Position numbers and translations under genes: made by a program. From Brachypodius melanocephalos (Eukaryota; Chordata; Aves; Passeriformes; Pycnonotidae), in NCBI GenBank assembly GCA_013398615.1, contig VZSR01003806.1, positions 1,131,393 through 1,195,392 on the forward strand: a stretch of 64,000 nucleotides of DNA, in the 5' to 3' direction. Shown here piece by piece: positions 1-13,302 of this stretch (positions are counted from its first letter, which is position 1; each line of letters begins with the position of its first letter). A model generated the notes under the pieces. The model was given only the letters and a program-made list of their open reading frames with translations. It did not search any database and was not told the DNA's origin.

Positions 1-3000
1 TTGGTAAAATTGTGTTTAGCAAGTTTAAAGAAGATTTAGCTCATCCCTCTAATTTAAATGTGTTTCAATTGTATGTTTAAAGTGTCCTTGGATAGTGTTC
101 TTAGCGATTCTGATTTTTCTCATCTTAATATATTCTAGAAATGAAAAGGAAATAAAAGTTCTAGTATTTTATCAGCCAAATTAAATAGAGGAAATAGCTA
201 AAGCCCGTTGTGTAAATAGTCAAAATTTGTTAAGTCCTTCTGGAAACCAGCATCCCTTGTGCTAAGTGTGGAAAATATTTTTAGAGTAGAAGAAATTCCT
301 GAAGATTCCAACATTAGTCTGATGCAAGCTGCAGAAGCTCCTGAAGCCACCCACAGTGCAGCTGACCCACAGAAATGCATAAGTGGAAGTAACAGATCAT
401 GATGTTTTCTGAATGTTGTGATTAACAGTTCTAGTACCAACTTTCACTGGATTTTTTTTTTGAGATAAACAGTCATTGTAAAAAGACTGTGACTTGGGAA
501 CAAACTTTGTTATTTGTCTTATTTTAGCAGGATGTGTTTAAACCTCTGAAAACCATTTGATTTTTATGTTGTTTCAATTTGCTGTTATGAAATGCTGACC
601 TCTCAGGTTGGGAGTTCACTGTGCAGCTATAGTAGTGCTCTTTTATTCCCTTAGATAATTGTCTCAGTAAAAAGTGAAGAGCCAAGGGGAACCAACTGCA
701 ATCTCATAAAAAATAGGAGCTATCCAGTATCCACTAGCAAATAGCAAGAAAGGGAGCTGTGGAAGAGGTTCTGACCCCTCAAAATATGGAAATTAAGATT
801 TATCTGATTGTGAATAATTACTACAGTACTGTGAGAATTTCTTTAATACAACCACTCAATGAGAAGTAATCTTCAGATGTTAATCAATTATAGAATTTCT
901 GCTTAATATAAGTACATCCTTTTGGAGACTCCATGAGTAATTGAAGACTGTCTATACAAAACAGCTCAGAAGAATCCATATCTCCCTTACCCATTTATAA
1001 GAGAAGTTGAATTTTTTAATAGAATTTAAGCTTTGTTACCCACTGAATAGAAAAAAGTGACAGACGGATTATTGAGGTAAAGGGGGCTGTGTTAGCTCAG
1101 AGGTATAAATCACAAGATTTGAAATCTTATGTACAGTGTAAATTGCAGATGTATTGAAAATTCTATTTCTATACTGCTGGGGCTGGTAGGATGAACTTGT
1201 GTACTCAAATGCTTTGTAGATAATTAAAGCTTGCAATTTATTAAGAGGAATCATTATTTAATGTAAGTATTTGGACATGAGTTATGAAACATTGCTTTCA
1301 TTTCAGGTGGTTTCAGTTTACCTGCTCTGAGTGTGAGCGTAGTGAGGACAATTTTTTTTTCTTTTAAACTTTTTGGACTAGCTGAATCTCAGTCATAAGA
1401 CATATTCTCTCTTATTTGCCATTGTGACAAACTACATGCCTCTTAAAATGGAGCTATGCACAATGTTAGCAACTTTGTCTTGAAAACTTAATAAATGTAG
1501 GAAAATAGGAAGAAATTCAAGTCATTATGACCGCTTTAAGACACTTAAAATTTTTACACGTTTTTATAATTGAACTATGATAAAGACCTGACAAAAACCA
1601 CATTTTAGTCAAAAGAAAATTTAATGGTACTAAAATTTATACTTTGATTTCAAGAGGTATTGAGACCTAGAAGCAAAAAAAAAATTACAAAATGAACTAT
1701 CACAGCAACATCAAAATTAGTGTGATGATGCAATGAAAAGTTCTTTAAAGAGAATACACTCATATGAGATTTTGCATTTAAAAAGTGTGCCAGAAAAGTA
1801 ATTTTCACACGTGTAGAATCACATAACCAAAGCATGCCCAAAACCATTACCATTGCAATCACAGAACATGATTGAGAAGTTTATTATCATTTTGATATAA
1901 TAAATGAAAACTAATAATAAAACTTAATTGTTAGCTTACAATGGCAATAAAATAATTTGAAAACATCACTTCTCTCTTGCTATTTTCTTCAGATGAAATA
2001 CAGTGAAAGTGATAGCACTTGCCTATACACACATGCAGTAAACTTGAGAAGTAACAAGTTGCAAGGGGTTTAATTATTCAGGTGTAGAAATAAATAGAAA
2101 TTTCTACTTAAAACCGGTAAGGAGTAAGGTTTTTCAAATATATTTGTGTTTTACTTTCTGGTATTCATTATCTTTTCATCAGCAGATTTTTAGCAGTAAA
2201 AGAAGGACCATATTAAAATAATTTAACGCCATACCTTTGGGAACAAAAACTTGAAAAGACAGAGACAAGTTATGTTGTTTGTTCAATACCTGTGCAATTT
2301 GTCATGTTCATAAAATACTGTGGCATTTAGAGCACAATACCTTTTAATTTCTTCTCTGTCACTACCAGTAGGTGTTTCTGCTAGATTTGGTGGGTGCCTT
2401 ACTTCTTTTTAACAAGCCTTTATAAATTCCTTCATATCTCTTTATTACACACTGGGGGTTCAGGGGAATATCTGTGCTCACATTTTGAGGCAGCAACACA
2501 GATTTGATAATCAGTGTCTCTTTTCAGTATATAGTTTTTAAATATATGCTGTGCACCACACACAGTCAAACCATGAAGTATGCTTACAATGAAAATACTA
2601 TAGGTGCAATCTTTATTTGGCTGTAATTCATCTCACTAGTTACACGAGCCAAGGATGACTCATTTAAGGTGCAAAATTTGGCCTTTAAACAAAAGACAGA
2701 TTTTGAAGTTGTGTTAAATGAGGAGTGTTTGTTTTCAGCCCACTGGAATTTCTACTCATTCATATCAGAAAACTGAAGAGATTTAGAATTTATTTAGAGT
2801 ATGTTTTATAGTCTCTAATGTCTGTGTATCAACATTTTTGCATTCTATCTCCTTAAAAAATGCTATTGTTAGAGTTCATCTTCACTCTTTTCATACAGCA
2901 TATTTCCTGTAGTTTTAGAGCAAAAGCACTCATTGATAGAAATTAAATAGTTGACATTGTGTATTTTTAAAAACTTTGTTTTTAAAACGTGGGAAAAAAA

Positions 3001-6000
3001 TCCTTTCAAATTATTACAATTTTCGTCTATGTATTTTCATTTCCAGAAGGCTCAAACCTATCATGCATATGTTAAAATTAGCCTAGGGCCTAGGAAATTT
3101 GGCAGGGAAATCGTTAGAACAGTATTTCACAACCACCTGCACCTTCCCGTTGTGAATTTTATTCCAATTGCTAAAAATATACTTGCCATTAGCAGTGATT
3201 TTAGAGCTATCAGTGATACATCATCAGTTCAGGCTGGAACTCTGAGAGAGGACAGCTAAAGAGAAAGATCAGTGATTATGACCTCCTTGTTGAGAGTTCT
3301 CTTTTCATCTATGCAGTGTACATCCTGCAAACAGGGAGCTGTGCTGCCTTTGAGTATACTTTAGAAATGATCTGTCTGAAGAAATAAGAAAGAAGATCTA
3401 GATAAAATCTGGAAAGGAGTACAGATACTACTAAAGCTACTACAACACTTACTAAAAAGCTGGTTATTGGAATGTCAGGTAGAAAATCAGGTCTTAAAAT
3501 AGTTTTCCTCTAGAAAGGAATTCTAAAGTAATTTAAAATTTATAATATAACTTGTATGTTATGAATTTCACTTTGCAAACTATTCTTCAGATTAGAAACT
3601 AAAGTTAATATAGGGCCTGGAAGAATTTAAGTTAGGTTTAGTAATAAAAGCCAGTAAACAACTTTCAGTGATGAAATGTTTTTTCTCGTCTGATTTTTTT
3701 TCTGTTGGGTGCACTGCTTTGCATCAGTCATTATCACATTCTAAGTCACAGTATGATCTTAGGTCCTATTTTAGCAAAAAAGCAAGTGATGAGTACCTGG
3801 TCAATAACCGATTTACTTAGAGATATTTGCAAGCACTTGGAAGTGCATGTACCAAAAAGAAATATTTTGGTTTTAATTCATAGATTAGTCTTTTTAATTA
3901 TTAGAAAGTCCTAATATGTCCTTGTTTCCCAGGGCAGGTCCATACAGCCATGTGGGCTCACCCCTTTTTGTTCATATCAGTGCTATTTTTTGCCTGAGCT
4001 GCTGTGCAGCAAGGAATGACAAATTAATGCTCTTATAAATAGGAATGTGCCTGTTTTGTTTTAGGTTAATTTTCATAAGAAGGCATTGCAGGCTTAGCAG
4101 CTCCTTGCGTAGCTTTAGCCTACCTTTGCAATGCAAATTGGACAGGTTGCTAGCTTGAGCTAAAAATCTCACTTGGGGATTTGGCTATGCCCTGGGTTAA
4201 ATTAACAAATTCAGGCTGAAAATATCTCTGAAAATAGGTCATAAGCTTTCAACATGTGAATGGGAGCTAGAGTAGGGGCAGAACTTTGCTGCTGTAGTTA
4301 ATGCTACAGGAAAGATACACTTTTCTGAAATGCTTGAAACATCTCTGTGCATTTAGTAGTTTACTTGGGTGCTACATAATCCTGTGGCTAGGGCTTCAGT
4401 TGCTGAATTTTTTACATGGCCTTAGCAAGGAGCAGAATCACTGCTTTAATAATACATAGGGATTGATTATCAGCTGAAAAATCCAGGTGCTGGATTATGG
4501 TGCATTTGAGCATTTGTAGCATTGATTTCCATTCATCTTCAAGATAATATCATGTGAACTAGACAAGAAATACCAGTGCCTCTAAGATTGCCTTTTTCCA
4601 GTCATTTCTGAAAATATTTTCAAATCAAGTTGGTTTTTTGATTTTTATTTCTTGTCTACAAAAGCACTGTGTTCATCCAATGGAAAAAAGTCATAAGAGA
4701 ACAGGAAGTTTTAATCAACTCTTAACTAAAAAGTAAGCCAAAGGGATTTATACCATGACAGAGTAGACTTATGGAATTTTTTTAGAACAGAGTCAATTAA
4801 AATTTAGTTCAAATATACAGAAACTTACAAATTAGTGGAAATCCAAATGAATGATTTGCAAAGCCTAGTTCTCCATGGCCGTTTTTCCTCACCTTTTATT
4901 ACATAGGGTAGAATCTACGCCCCAAGGGTCTCACAGAATCTTGTAATAGGCATAGGGCTGTTACACTGTTATACACATTTGTTCTGGGAGTTTCTTTATG
5001 TAGTTGTCTGTGTATAGAAATCAGGGAAAAATGACTCAGTGTGAAATCTGGCCTGAAGGTATGTGTTTTTCTTGGAGAACCAAATATCTTTAGATTTCGA
5101 CAGAATTCTCCAATATTGAGAATTCTGGCTTTTGGTGGGTATCTCCAAAACAGTGATCAAACTGCTGTGCTAAACAAAATCAAGGGTGGTATGAGTACTT
5201 CCTTGTTTTATCAAATGTTTTCTTTTTTAGGTATTCCACCCAAACACAGTTGTTAAAGTCAGTGTGAAATTTCTATTTGTAGTACAGGATTAATACATTC
5301 TTTCCTGCCAGTTTACCTGTCTGGTGAAATACCACACTATTGTGTGTTACGTTCTGGCAGCCAGTGATTATTGGAAATAAATTCAAGAGCACTAAATGAG
5401 ACAACTTTTTTCTTCAATAGCACATTGTGAATTAACATTTATGAACATTTACTAACCTAACAGTTATAAATGTAATTATGTTTGAGTACAAGTATACCCC
5501 ACCAAAGTTAGATTACCTGCACATTGTTTAATATTTTTTTCTTACTTTATTTACAGTTTCTGATTCTTTTTGTGACCATTAGATTAAATGTCTCTAGTTA
5601 AATTAACTCCAGTATGCAACTGCAGCAAGAAAATAGATTCAGCTTATCAAGGCTTAATTGACTCCAGGGTTCAGCGTGATTAGGAAAGAGAAAGAAAAAC
5701 AATCATAGAAAATAGTGGTGGTGCAAATATTCTTGCAAGCATCAACTTTCTGTGCGATGTTCTTCTGAAATTAGAAGTGTTGACTATGATTGGGAACTGT
5801 CACCTCATGCTTTTTCCTGTACTGACAAGACACTTAAGTAGATTTAATAAATGCAGAATGAGCTAGATTCTCCATTTAAATTCTAGAAAGATTTTTCAAT
5901 GCTAGTCTTGGTCAAACACAAGACCTTTTTAGCCACTTATTAACATTCTACAATAGCATATTTTCCTCTTCACAGACCCTTCTGTATATTTAATGCCATA

Positions 6001-8326
6001 TTCTGAATCACATACTGGTCCAATCTTCTGCTGCATCACTTAGTTCACATTCCCCTGGCCTCAGGTATCTTCGCCTTTCCATGAAATGAGACAGAATATA
6101 AGCAAGATTTAGAGCATGGGTGTAAACAAAGTAGTAGCATTACAGGGGATAAGATATTCCAAATGCCATGAAAAGAAACACTGTCTCTTGTTGAGTGTAC
6201 TTTGAAATGTGTAGCCATATGTTATTTCCTCTTATGGTGACTGTTCTGATACTTAGTTTGAGAGCATCTAGGATTTTCAGTGTTTCATTAAAACTAAATA
6301 CTATCTCTTTTATTTAGTCCTAAGGTTGTGCTTTATTGAATTCTTTTTCTATTATCTTTTGGAGACATTGTTTTAAAGTGGGCTTAGAATACTGCATAGG
6401 TCTTCATGATGATATTAGATATTAATACTTTAAATGAGTGCCATAAAACCAAAAATGGCAGTGATGCTTATGAGGTAAAAAAAATGAGTGGAATGGCCTC
6501 TCTTAGCTATGACAACAATAATTGTAAATCAAAGTTTGGTAAAAAGGTTACAGTATTGCAGACCAGCCTCCAGTTCTAAAGGGAATAAGTATTTTTCCTA
6601 CAATCAGGAAAAGTCAATAGATTTTATTCTTTGCTTTTTTTACTACTAGATTTGGTACAGAAACTGTAATCACATTTATTCTAAGATCTTCCTATTGAGA
6701 ATTCTAGTTATCCATAACTGCTTAATAGTAATAACAGCTATGTAAATAAAAGAACAAAGTTTTACAAAAGTAAATATAGTGGCAAGGAAAATCAAACCTT
6801 AAAATGGGGCTGAAAATATTTTTAATAAGGTATAATAAAGTTAAAATTTTAGCCTTAATCATGAAACACATTACAGAGAAAAAAAATTTATATTTATATT
6901 AGGAGTAATATCTAAATTTTAGTTATCAAGTTGTTTCTATGTTTTTTCACTGAAAATCTGTTTCAAATGTGTTTAGAACCAATTTATCAAAATGAATAGC
7001 AACAATTCTAGAAGAAGCAAAATTCTTAAAACCTCAAGTATGTGTTTAAAAGTGACACACATAATTGTGGTACAGAAGATGCTCCTGTGGATGACTGTTG
7101 TTTAGAAAACTGTACCAGTTCTGTTTCATGTCTATCTCTCCTGTGGAAAATATAACAATCAGGCAACTTGGGTTTTACTCTTCTCAATGCAAGTCTGATA
7201 GCTCTCACTGGTGTAATAGTTTAATGGTCCCAGAGCATTCCTGAAGCAGCAATTGATTTTAGTCTGAGAGCAGCTGAATTCTCGTATTCTTCCTTTACCC
7301 CTGGCTCATTTGTCCTGGTTGTCTCTTCTCCTGCTTCTAGCTGTTCACTTCAAAAGAAGAGACAGATTTGGAAAGTGCTCCTGGCCGTGGGATTTGATAC
7401 TTGCTACAGATATGGGAGTCTTGAACTCTCTAATGTTGAAAGGAACCAGCAGATCAAATTTTCTCCAAATGAAGAATCTAGACTCTGAAGTTTTAAGTGG
7501 ATAGGACCATGTCCATGAGGATAACAGCAATACCACGTTAGCTGACATTCTGAACACATCTGTCTCTTTAGACTTCTCTATGGGGCATTCGCAGGTACTT
7601 TTTGTCTAATTTAGGGTCACAGAAGAACTCTTTAAGAGAAGGTACTCTTTGAGAGAAGCCATACTAGGGGATGCTCTTGCAAGCCACCCAAGTAATTTGG
7701 CCCTGAAAATCAGACCAGATAGATTTCTGTCCAAGTTCAGCATCAAAGTAGTTCAAATGCAGTGCACTTTATCATACATTTTTTACAAGCATGAGCCAAA
7801 AGTATTTGGAAACTAAAATCACGCAATATTTCTCTGTGCTAGAGAAGACACTGTTTAATGGATATGAAAAAGTAATCCTAAATCTCCTCTACTCTTTTAC
7901 AGAACTACTATCTCTCTTGTTTTTTGAAATAGCAGGATATTGCAAAATGTATTGAATATGTGAACAAGGAATTGTAACACAATAAAATGAAAACAACAGA
8001 CACCTGAAATGTGATCAAAGTGGATATGAAAATATATGTTATTTTTCCATTAAAGCATTTTCTATAATCAAAAAGAATATTAATATCAAACCTACTTTTC
8101 CCCAGTGGTTTATAAATGTTTTAATGATTACATCAAGAAGGTTTCAAATTATTTTGGTTCTCTATACACTCAAATTCCTTACTTTGGATTCATTGAAGAT
8201 TTTCTTTATTCTTGTAGAGGAAGTTACAGTAATGCTTCAGTCCTTACCAGGTAACATTCTTAGGGCAGTCATGACATAGATCAAACTATAGATCTTGCCA
8301 TTTCAGTGATTTCAAATCTTACTATG
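1..8326. other. AT-rich unique sequence, no gene recognised
   Basis: No gene, RNA gene or known repeat was recognised. All six frames are interrupted often; the longest open frame (2951-3259, plus, 102 codons) has no recognisable domain, signal peptide or repeat. Small features are a T run (452-461), an A run (1675-1684) and a POU-type octamer ATGCAAAT at 4131-4138 in a slightly more GC-rich stretch (about 3940-4180). This is consistent with intergenic or intronic bird DNA. Confidence 0.7.
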
Positions 8327-8370
8327 AAACAAAACCAAAACACAAACCCCCAACCCAAGAAACAACAAAG
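8327..8370. repeat. A/C-rich low-complexity tract
   Basis: The stretch contains almost only A and C, in units such as AAAAC, CAAAC and CCCAA. It is simple sequence, and there is no adjacent retrotransposon body that would make it a tail. Confidence 0.7.
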
Positions 8371-8630
8371 AAGTAGCAGTACTTGAGGGGGAGGGGAGAC
8401 ATATTTTTAATCTGTGTTTGGTAAACATGAGACTATTTGACTCTTTTGTTCACTAAGATAATATTTTAAAAAATATTTTAAAGGAGCAGCAAAGGATGAA
8501 TCCAGAATAACTTTTCTTTTAATTTGAGTGGAAGAGCTTAGGCTTTAAAAGAACAGATGGACCTAGTTGCTCTGCAACATGAATGCAGAGTGAAGAGCGT
8601 GGTAAACAGCAAACAGCATATTTCACAGAC
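8371..8630. other. unique flank left of LTR
   Basis: Nothing recognisable. A G-rich patch lies near 8388-8398. The last bases before the LTR start (CAGAC, 8626-8630) do not clearly match the bases after its end, so no target duplication is visible. Confidence 0.6.
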
Positions 8631-9212
8631 TGTGCTGGCTTTGGCTGAAGTAGAATTAATTTTCTTCACAGTGGCTGATATGGGGCTGGTATGGTTTTGG
8701 ATTTCTGCTGAACACAGGGTTGATAATACAGAGATGTTTTTGTTATTGCTGAGCAGGGCTTGCACAGAGCCAAGGTGTTTTCTGCTTTTTGTGCTGCCAC
8801 ACTTGTGAGGAAGTTGGGGGTGCATGAGAGTTTTGGAAGAGATGCAGCTGAGACAGACGACTCAAAGTGACCAAAGGGATATTCCAGACCCTATGGCATC
8901 ATGGCCAATACATAAAATGGAGAGAAGAAGGTGGAAGGAGGGTGTCTGGTGTGTCGGCATTTTTCTTCCCAAGTATTATTACATGTGATGGGGCCCTGCT
9001 CTCCTGGAGATAAGTGAACACCTCTCTGCCCTTGGAAAGCAGAGAATCATTTCCTTGGTTTGCTGTGCTTGTGTGTACAGCTTTTGCTTTCCTGTTAAAC
9101 TGACTTTGTCTCAACTCATGCATTCCTTTCTGCTTCTTTCCCTGTCTGCACTGGTGGGAGTGAGCAAGCAGCTGCATGAGGCTTGATTGCTGGCTGGGGT
9201 TAAAACACAACA
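8631..9212 (+). mobile_element. solo LTR, ERVL-like bird family (copy 1)
   Basis: The element runs from TGTGCTGGCT to a TAAAACACAACA end, the TG...CA form expected of an LTR. Its text follows a bird ERVL-type LTR I recognise: an early 'agaattaattttcttcacagtggctg' segment, 'gataatacagagatgttttt', 'tgaccaaagggatattcca', a degenerate TATA region (about 8902-8917, CATAAAAT) and, near the end, 'gggagtgagcaagcagctgcatg'. The ATTAAA-type polyadenylation signal I expect near 9094 reads GTTAAA, so promoter and polyA functions look decayed. No internal retroviral sequence flanks it, so it is a solo LTR. The same family recurs in reverse at 15811-16355. Short open frames inside it (for example 8557-8808) are chance translations of the LTR. 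Confidence 0.85.
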
Positions 9213-10360
9213 CATGTGTTTATTTCTTTGGCTTTGGAATTGCCAAATTAACATCAAATTTAATCAGAAATTGTTGTAAGGCAAGAAAAGACACTAAACA
9301 AAGTTGGGCTAAGGAAAGAGAAGATCTTTGGAGAACAAAAGAACTTCCTGTGGCTTTCATGACAGAACAAAGACTTCCTTTTCTCTATGGGAATATATTC
9401 TTTACCCTTTTATTTACTGTATATCAATTCAGTTTTTAGTTACACCTTTCCTTTTTATTCTTCTCTCTCATTCCTTCAGCTCCATGAAATTGCACTACAG
9501 TCCACTGAGCTCACTTGGATTTGACTGGATTTTCTATGTTGCAATTTAGCTGGGAAGAAATTTCTAACACCCAGCAGAGCTGCAATGTTTTCATCGCATG
9601 AGGTTTCATCATAACCTCTCATCTCAGTTCAGATCTGTTGGTAGCCCCATTAACCTTTCTGGGAATATGTGTCTAGTTTCAAGTACTCTTGATTGATAAA
9701 TGGATTTATATTAAGACTTAATAAAACAAGATGAAATTCAAATTTTAAAAAATCATGAATTAAAGCAATGATCTAGTACATATGAAGTTCAGTGTGTGGC
9801 AGCTGCTGGGCTTTTCTCAGCTCTGATGATGTTTTCATCTTTCAAATATAATAATGTTGATAGCTTGTACCTATTTCAGCAAAATAGCTTGATTAGATGA
9901 AAAAACACAAAATGTACACTGTGGCTTGTTATTAAATTTGCTCTTGTTTTACCGATCATCACAACTAGAATTTTTTTTTTACATATAGGAAATCCTGAAG
10001 TTCATTTAAAAGAACAACCCTCAAGTTATAAATTATTTCCTTTTTAAGTAGAGGACCCACTGGCATTCAGGAGCAAGCCCCAACTATATAGGTCCATGGC
10101 TGTTTGTAATTCCCTAAAATCTATGAAGTGAAAATGTGCTTGTGAAAAACAAATTCCTAAGGAAGAAAGAATTTTTAGTTTAGAAAAAAAATTGATCTAT
10201 TTATATTTTACAATGGTGTATCTATGTGTTGATTCTTTGCTGCTATCCCAAAGCCAGCTGATTGTGGTATATGGCTAATCTGTAGAGATATGTTACCCAA
10301 AGAGACTGTGGCGATACATGCTAAGAGATAGGGAAAAAGCTCTGGTAACTGTTTCTAGGT
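9213..10360. other. AT-rich unique sequence
   Basis: No gene or repeat recognised. A short T run lies at about 9970-9980. Open frames of 73-87 codons overlap each other in different frames and have no family resemblance. Confidence 0.65.
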
Positions 10361-10423
10361 GACTCTTGAGCTGAAGTGTTGGACCAGGGGATCTCCACCT
10401 CAACCGTCTTGTTATTCTATGAA
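10361..10423 (+). mobile_element. CR1 LINE 3'-end fragment (degenerate)
   Basis: The segment reads like the last part of a CR1 3' UTR: 'gttggaccaggggatctccacct' followed by a gap, then 'caacc' and an ending 'ttattctatgaa' that matches the CR1 octamer tail. It is only about 60 bp, so it is a severely 5'-truncated copy. The match is by eye to the usual bird CR1 ending and could be confirmed only by a repeat search. Confidence 0.5.
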
Positions 10424-11640
10424 TGGCAGCCAGGACAAGATCATGAAAACTACATTTCTGTTGGGTTCTGCTTATGTAGAGGCTGTCTGTGTTCTCACAG
10501 TCCACTGAAGTGTAACAGTAAGCCTAGACACTGACTCTGTATGTTTCAAAATTCTCATCAATGCTTCCAAGAAAATAATGCACAGAAAAATATTTTACCT
10601 ACTAGAAAGTTACATGTCAGGTTTAAAGTAGTAGACTAAGTTCTTTATATGGTGATTTGGAAATTGATTCTGTGTATTTTACAATATGACAAATGGTGGC
10701 CTGCATTTATTTAGAGGGAGGCTATTGACTGAATTTGATTGGATTCCTGTGTGTTAGATGGTTAAAGTTATTGAATCTTCTCTCATTTGTGTAACAGCTT
10801 CTTTAAATTAATATCTGCTTGCTACCATGATTATCTTCACCTGTAAGATTTATGCATATAGAACCCCTGCCAGCTTAGTTGAAGCTTGCTGCTTCAATAA
10901 TTTTAGCATTGTGATTAAAAAGTTGATTTTTAATATGCCTGGGCCATCACTCTTCATATTCCTAAATTTAAAGGTTTGTTGTGATTGGTTTTCATATATG
11001 GTATGATGGTGATTTAAAGAAAAAATACCCACTTATATGACTAACTATTTATATAAATTTAAAATATGTCTTAAATGACAATTTTCTTCTATAATGGATA
11101 AATTTTTTCAATGACTGATAAGGTGGCAGAGTTTTAAAATACAATTAAGAGGTGGGTTTTACACAATATCTAGCTATTGCAAAACTGAAGTGGCAGAGAT
11201 TCAGTACAAGAGGCAGAGGAAGTGCCCTATTTGATAACAGTAGGTAAACTGTCTTTGGGTAATTCAAAAAGTTTTTGATTGTAGAATATAATTCGTATTA
11301 ATACTTATAAGCAGTACTTGATTACTGAACTGTGCACTTGCAACAGTTGTTTCAGTTGTGTTTCTTAAGAGTAGTTTTATCATCTTAATGAGCTGGACTG
11401 TTTCCTAAACATGGACCAGGGTCACACATAATTTTTTGTGAAAACTACATCAGTCCAGTTCAATTATGAATTGTACCAAGACAGAAGTACACATGACAAA
11501 GAGAATAATTACAAAACTCACACTAAAATAGGCGTCCCCATCCTGGTCAGTTCCTCCTTAGACTCACATCTAAGAAATTGAAACTATATTGTTTCCATTG
11601 GAAAGTCACTACATGGATTATAGATCACCTAGATGAGTTC
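10424..11640. other. AT-rich unique sequence
   Basis: Nothing recognised. The only open frame of note (10850-11032, minus, 60 codons) has no family signature. Confidence 0.65.
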
Positions 11641-11683
11641 AGATGTCTTGATGTTTAGATGTCTGGATGTTTAGATGTCTTGT
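11641..11683. repeat. 16-bp tandem repeat, about 2.7 copies
   Basis: Two near-identical 16-mers, AGATGTCTTGATGTTT (11641-11656) and AGATGTCTGGATGTTT (11657-11672), are followed by a partial third copy. The array ends a few bases before the 5' edge of the CR1 element at 11686, so it marks the insertion junction or arose there. Confidence 0.85.
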
Positions 11684-11685
11684 CT

Positions 11686-12606
11686 GTCCAATGACTTTGG
11701 ACACAGGACTGGAAGGAATACTGAGTAAGTTTGCAGATGACACAAGACTGGAAAGAGCTGTTGACTCCCTTGAAGGCATGGAGGCCCTACAGAGAGATGG
11801 CAAAAAATTAGAGGATCGGACAATCACCAACCATATGAAGTCCAACAAGGGAACAAACAGAAAGTGCTGTTTTCTGCACCTGGGAGGGCCAGCCCTGGAT
11901 GTATGGACAGACTTGGAAATGAAATGCTGGAAAGCAGTGCTACAGAAAGTGGCCTGGGGGTCCTGGTCAATGACAGGTTGAACATGAGCCAGCAGTGCCC
12001 TGGCAGCCAGGAGGGTCAACCCTGTCCTGGGGGGCATCAGGGACAGCATCACCAGCCGGGCAAGGGAGGGGATTGTCCTGCTCTCCTCTGCACTGGGGCA
12101 GCCTCAAATACTGAGGGCAGTTTTGGACACCACAATGTGAGGAAGGTATTAAACTATTAGAGAGAATCCAAAAGAGACTACCAGGATAGTGAAGGGCCTT
12201 GAGGGGAAGCTGTGTGAGGAGCAGCTGAGGTCACTTGGTCTGTTCAGCCTGGAGGAGACTGAGAGGAGACCTCACTGCAGTTACAGCTTCTTGGGAGGGG
12301 AAGAGGAGGGGCAGGCACTGATCTCTGTTCTGTGGTGACAGGACCCAAGGGAATGGCCTGAAGTTGTGCCAGGGGAGGTTTTAGGTTGACTATTATAAAA
12401 GGTTTTTTACACAAAAAAAATGTTTTAGCGCTGGAATGGGCTCCCCCAGGTCACAGCACCAAGCCTGAAAGAATTCAAGAAATGTTTTGGCAATGCTCTT
12501 GGGTAAACAGTGTAACTCTTGGGGATGGTACTGTGCAGGATCAGGAGTGTCACTTGATGATCCTTGTGGGTCCCTTCCAACTACTTATTCTGTAATTCTG
12601 CATCCT
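11686..12606 (+). mobile_element. CR1 LINE, 5'-truncated, sense strand
   Basis: The element starts just upstream of the reverse transcriptase catalytic box: codons at 11730-11741 read FADD within 'SKFADDTRL', the motif C of CR1-type RT. A later frame (11864 onward) gives 'LGVLVNDRLNMSQQC', a typical CR1 C-terminal segment. The reading frame shifts between these blocks and stops appear, so the ORF2 remnant is dead. The 3' UTR follows, with 'gaaagaattcaagaa' and 'ggtcccttccaac', and the element ends in an octamer-like tail (TTCTGTAATTCTG, about 12588-12600). CR1 elements are non-LTR retrotransposons that insert by target-primed reverse transcription and are usually 5'-truncated, as here. Confidence 0.93.
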
Positions 12607-13270
12607 ATAAACCTGTAATTCTTTTCCCTTGGGAAAAGACATAAACTATCTCAGATCTGGAAATCTAAACTACCATGTCTAAATATGTATAGATTAATTA
12701 AAATATTAATTCTATGTAATTTGAATGTCAGTATTGCTGAGCCTTTGCATGTAATGTTGTTTTAATAAAGTCTTCAATATTGTTACATATATAAGAAATG
12801 CATGTACACAAATGCAAAGTTTTAGAAAATACATATGGTTCTCTAAACATTGAGCAAAATGCTTCCATTTTGCTGTGCTACTTAGGCTTTTGCTTTTGCA
12901 CTGAGAGGATATGGACAGGATAATTCCCTGGTGAACTCATTCTGTCCCTTGTTAAGAGATTTTTTTTTAAAATTTAATTAGGCCCAAGGTTGGCCAGGCA
13001 TGTTGGGAATTCCCCCAAGGTGTTAGAGGCTCAATCCTCAGATTTTGTGATAGCCTGGTGATCTTTGAAGAATGGCTAAAGAACAAGTGCAAGTGAAAAT
13101 ATAAGGAAGAAGGTTGATGTGTCTTGAAAGAAAGCATAACATTCTCTACATGTATACAAAATAGGTTTTCTTTGCTCCATATATTTCTTAATGAGATTAA
13201 ATACTTGGATATCAATCCATCACAAATGATAGAAAGGTGCCCTTTCTTCACATGCTGTACATTGTGTCTG
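12607..13270. other. AT-rich unique sequence
   Basis: No gene recognised. A slightly GC-richer patch at about 12985-13040 is not assigned to any family. Confidence 0.6.
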
Positions 13271-13302
13271 AATATATATTTATATATATAGTATGTGTTT
13301 AT
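13271..13302. repeat. TA-rich microsatellite
   Basis: An imperfect TA dinucleotide run: ATATATATTTATATATATA and neighbouring bases. Confidence 0.8.

Noticed and set aside
1083..1150. tRNA-like text: TTAGCTCAGAGG resembling an A box and a stem-loop around TTTGAAA resembling an anticodon arm
   Set aside because: No acceptor stem pairing and no B-box or T-arm of the GGTTCRA type; it is at most a chance or badly decayed tRNA-like sequence.
8557..8825. Overlapping plus and minus frames of 83-95 codons, with a similar peptide at 16139-16417
   Set aside because: The shared peptide wording is explained by the two copies of the same non-coding LTR, not by a gene family.
11639..12160. Frames of 98-137 codons, the longest in the window
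   Set aside because: They lie within the CR1 element and its flank; only the plus-strand pieces reflect decayed ORF2, and the minus-strand frame is a shadow.
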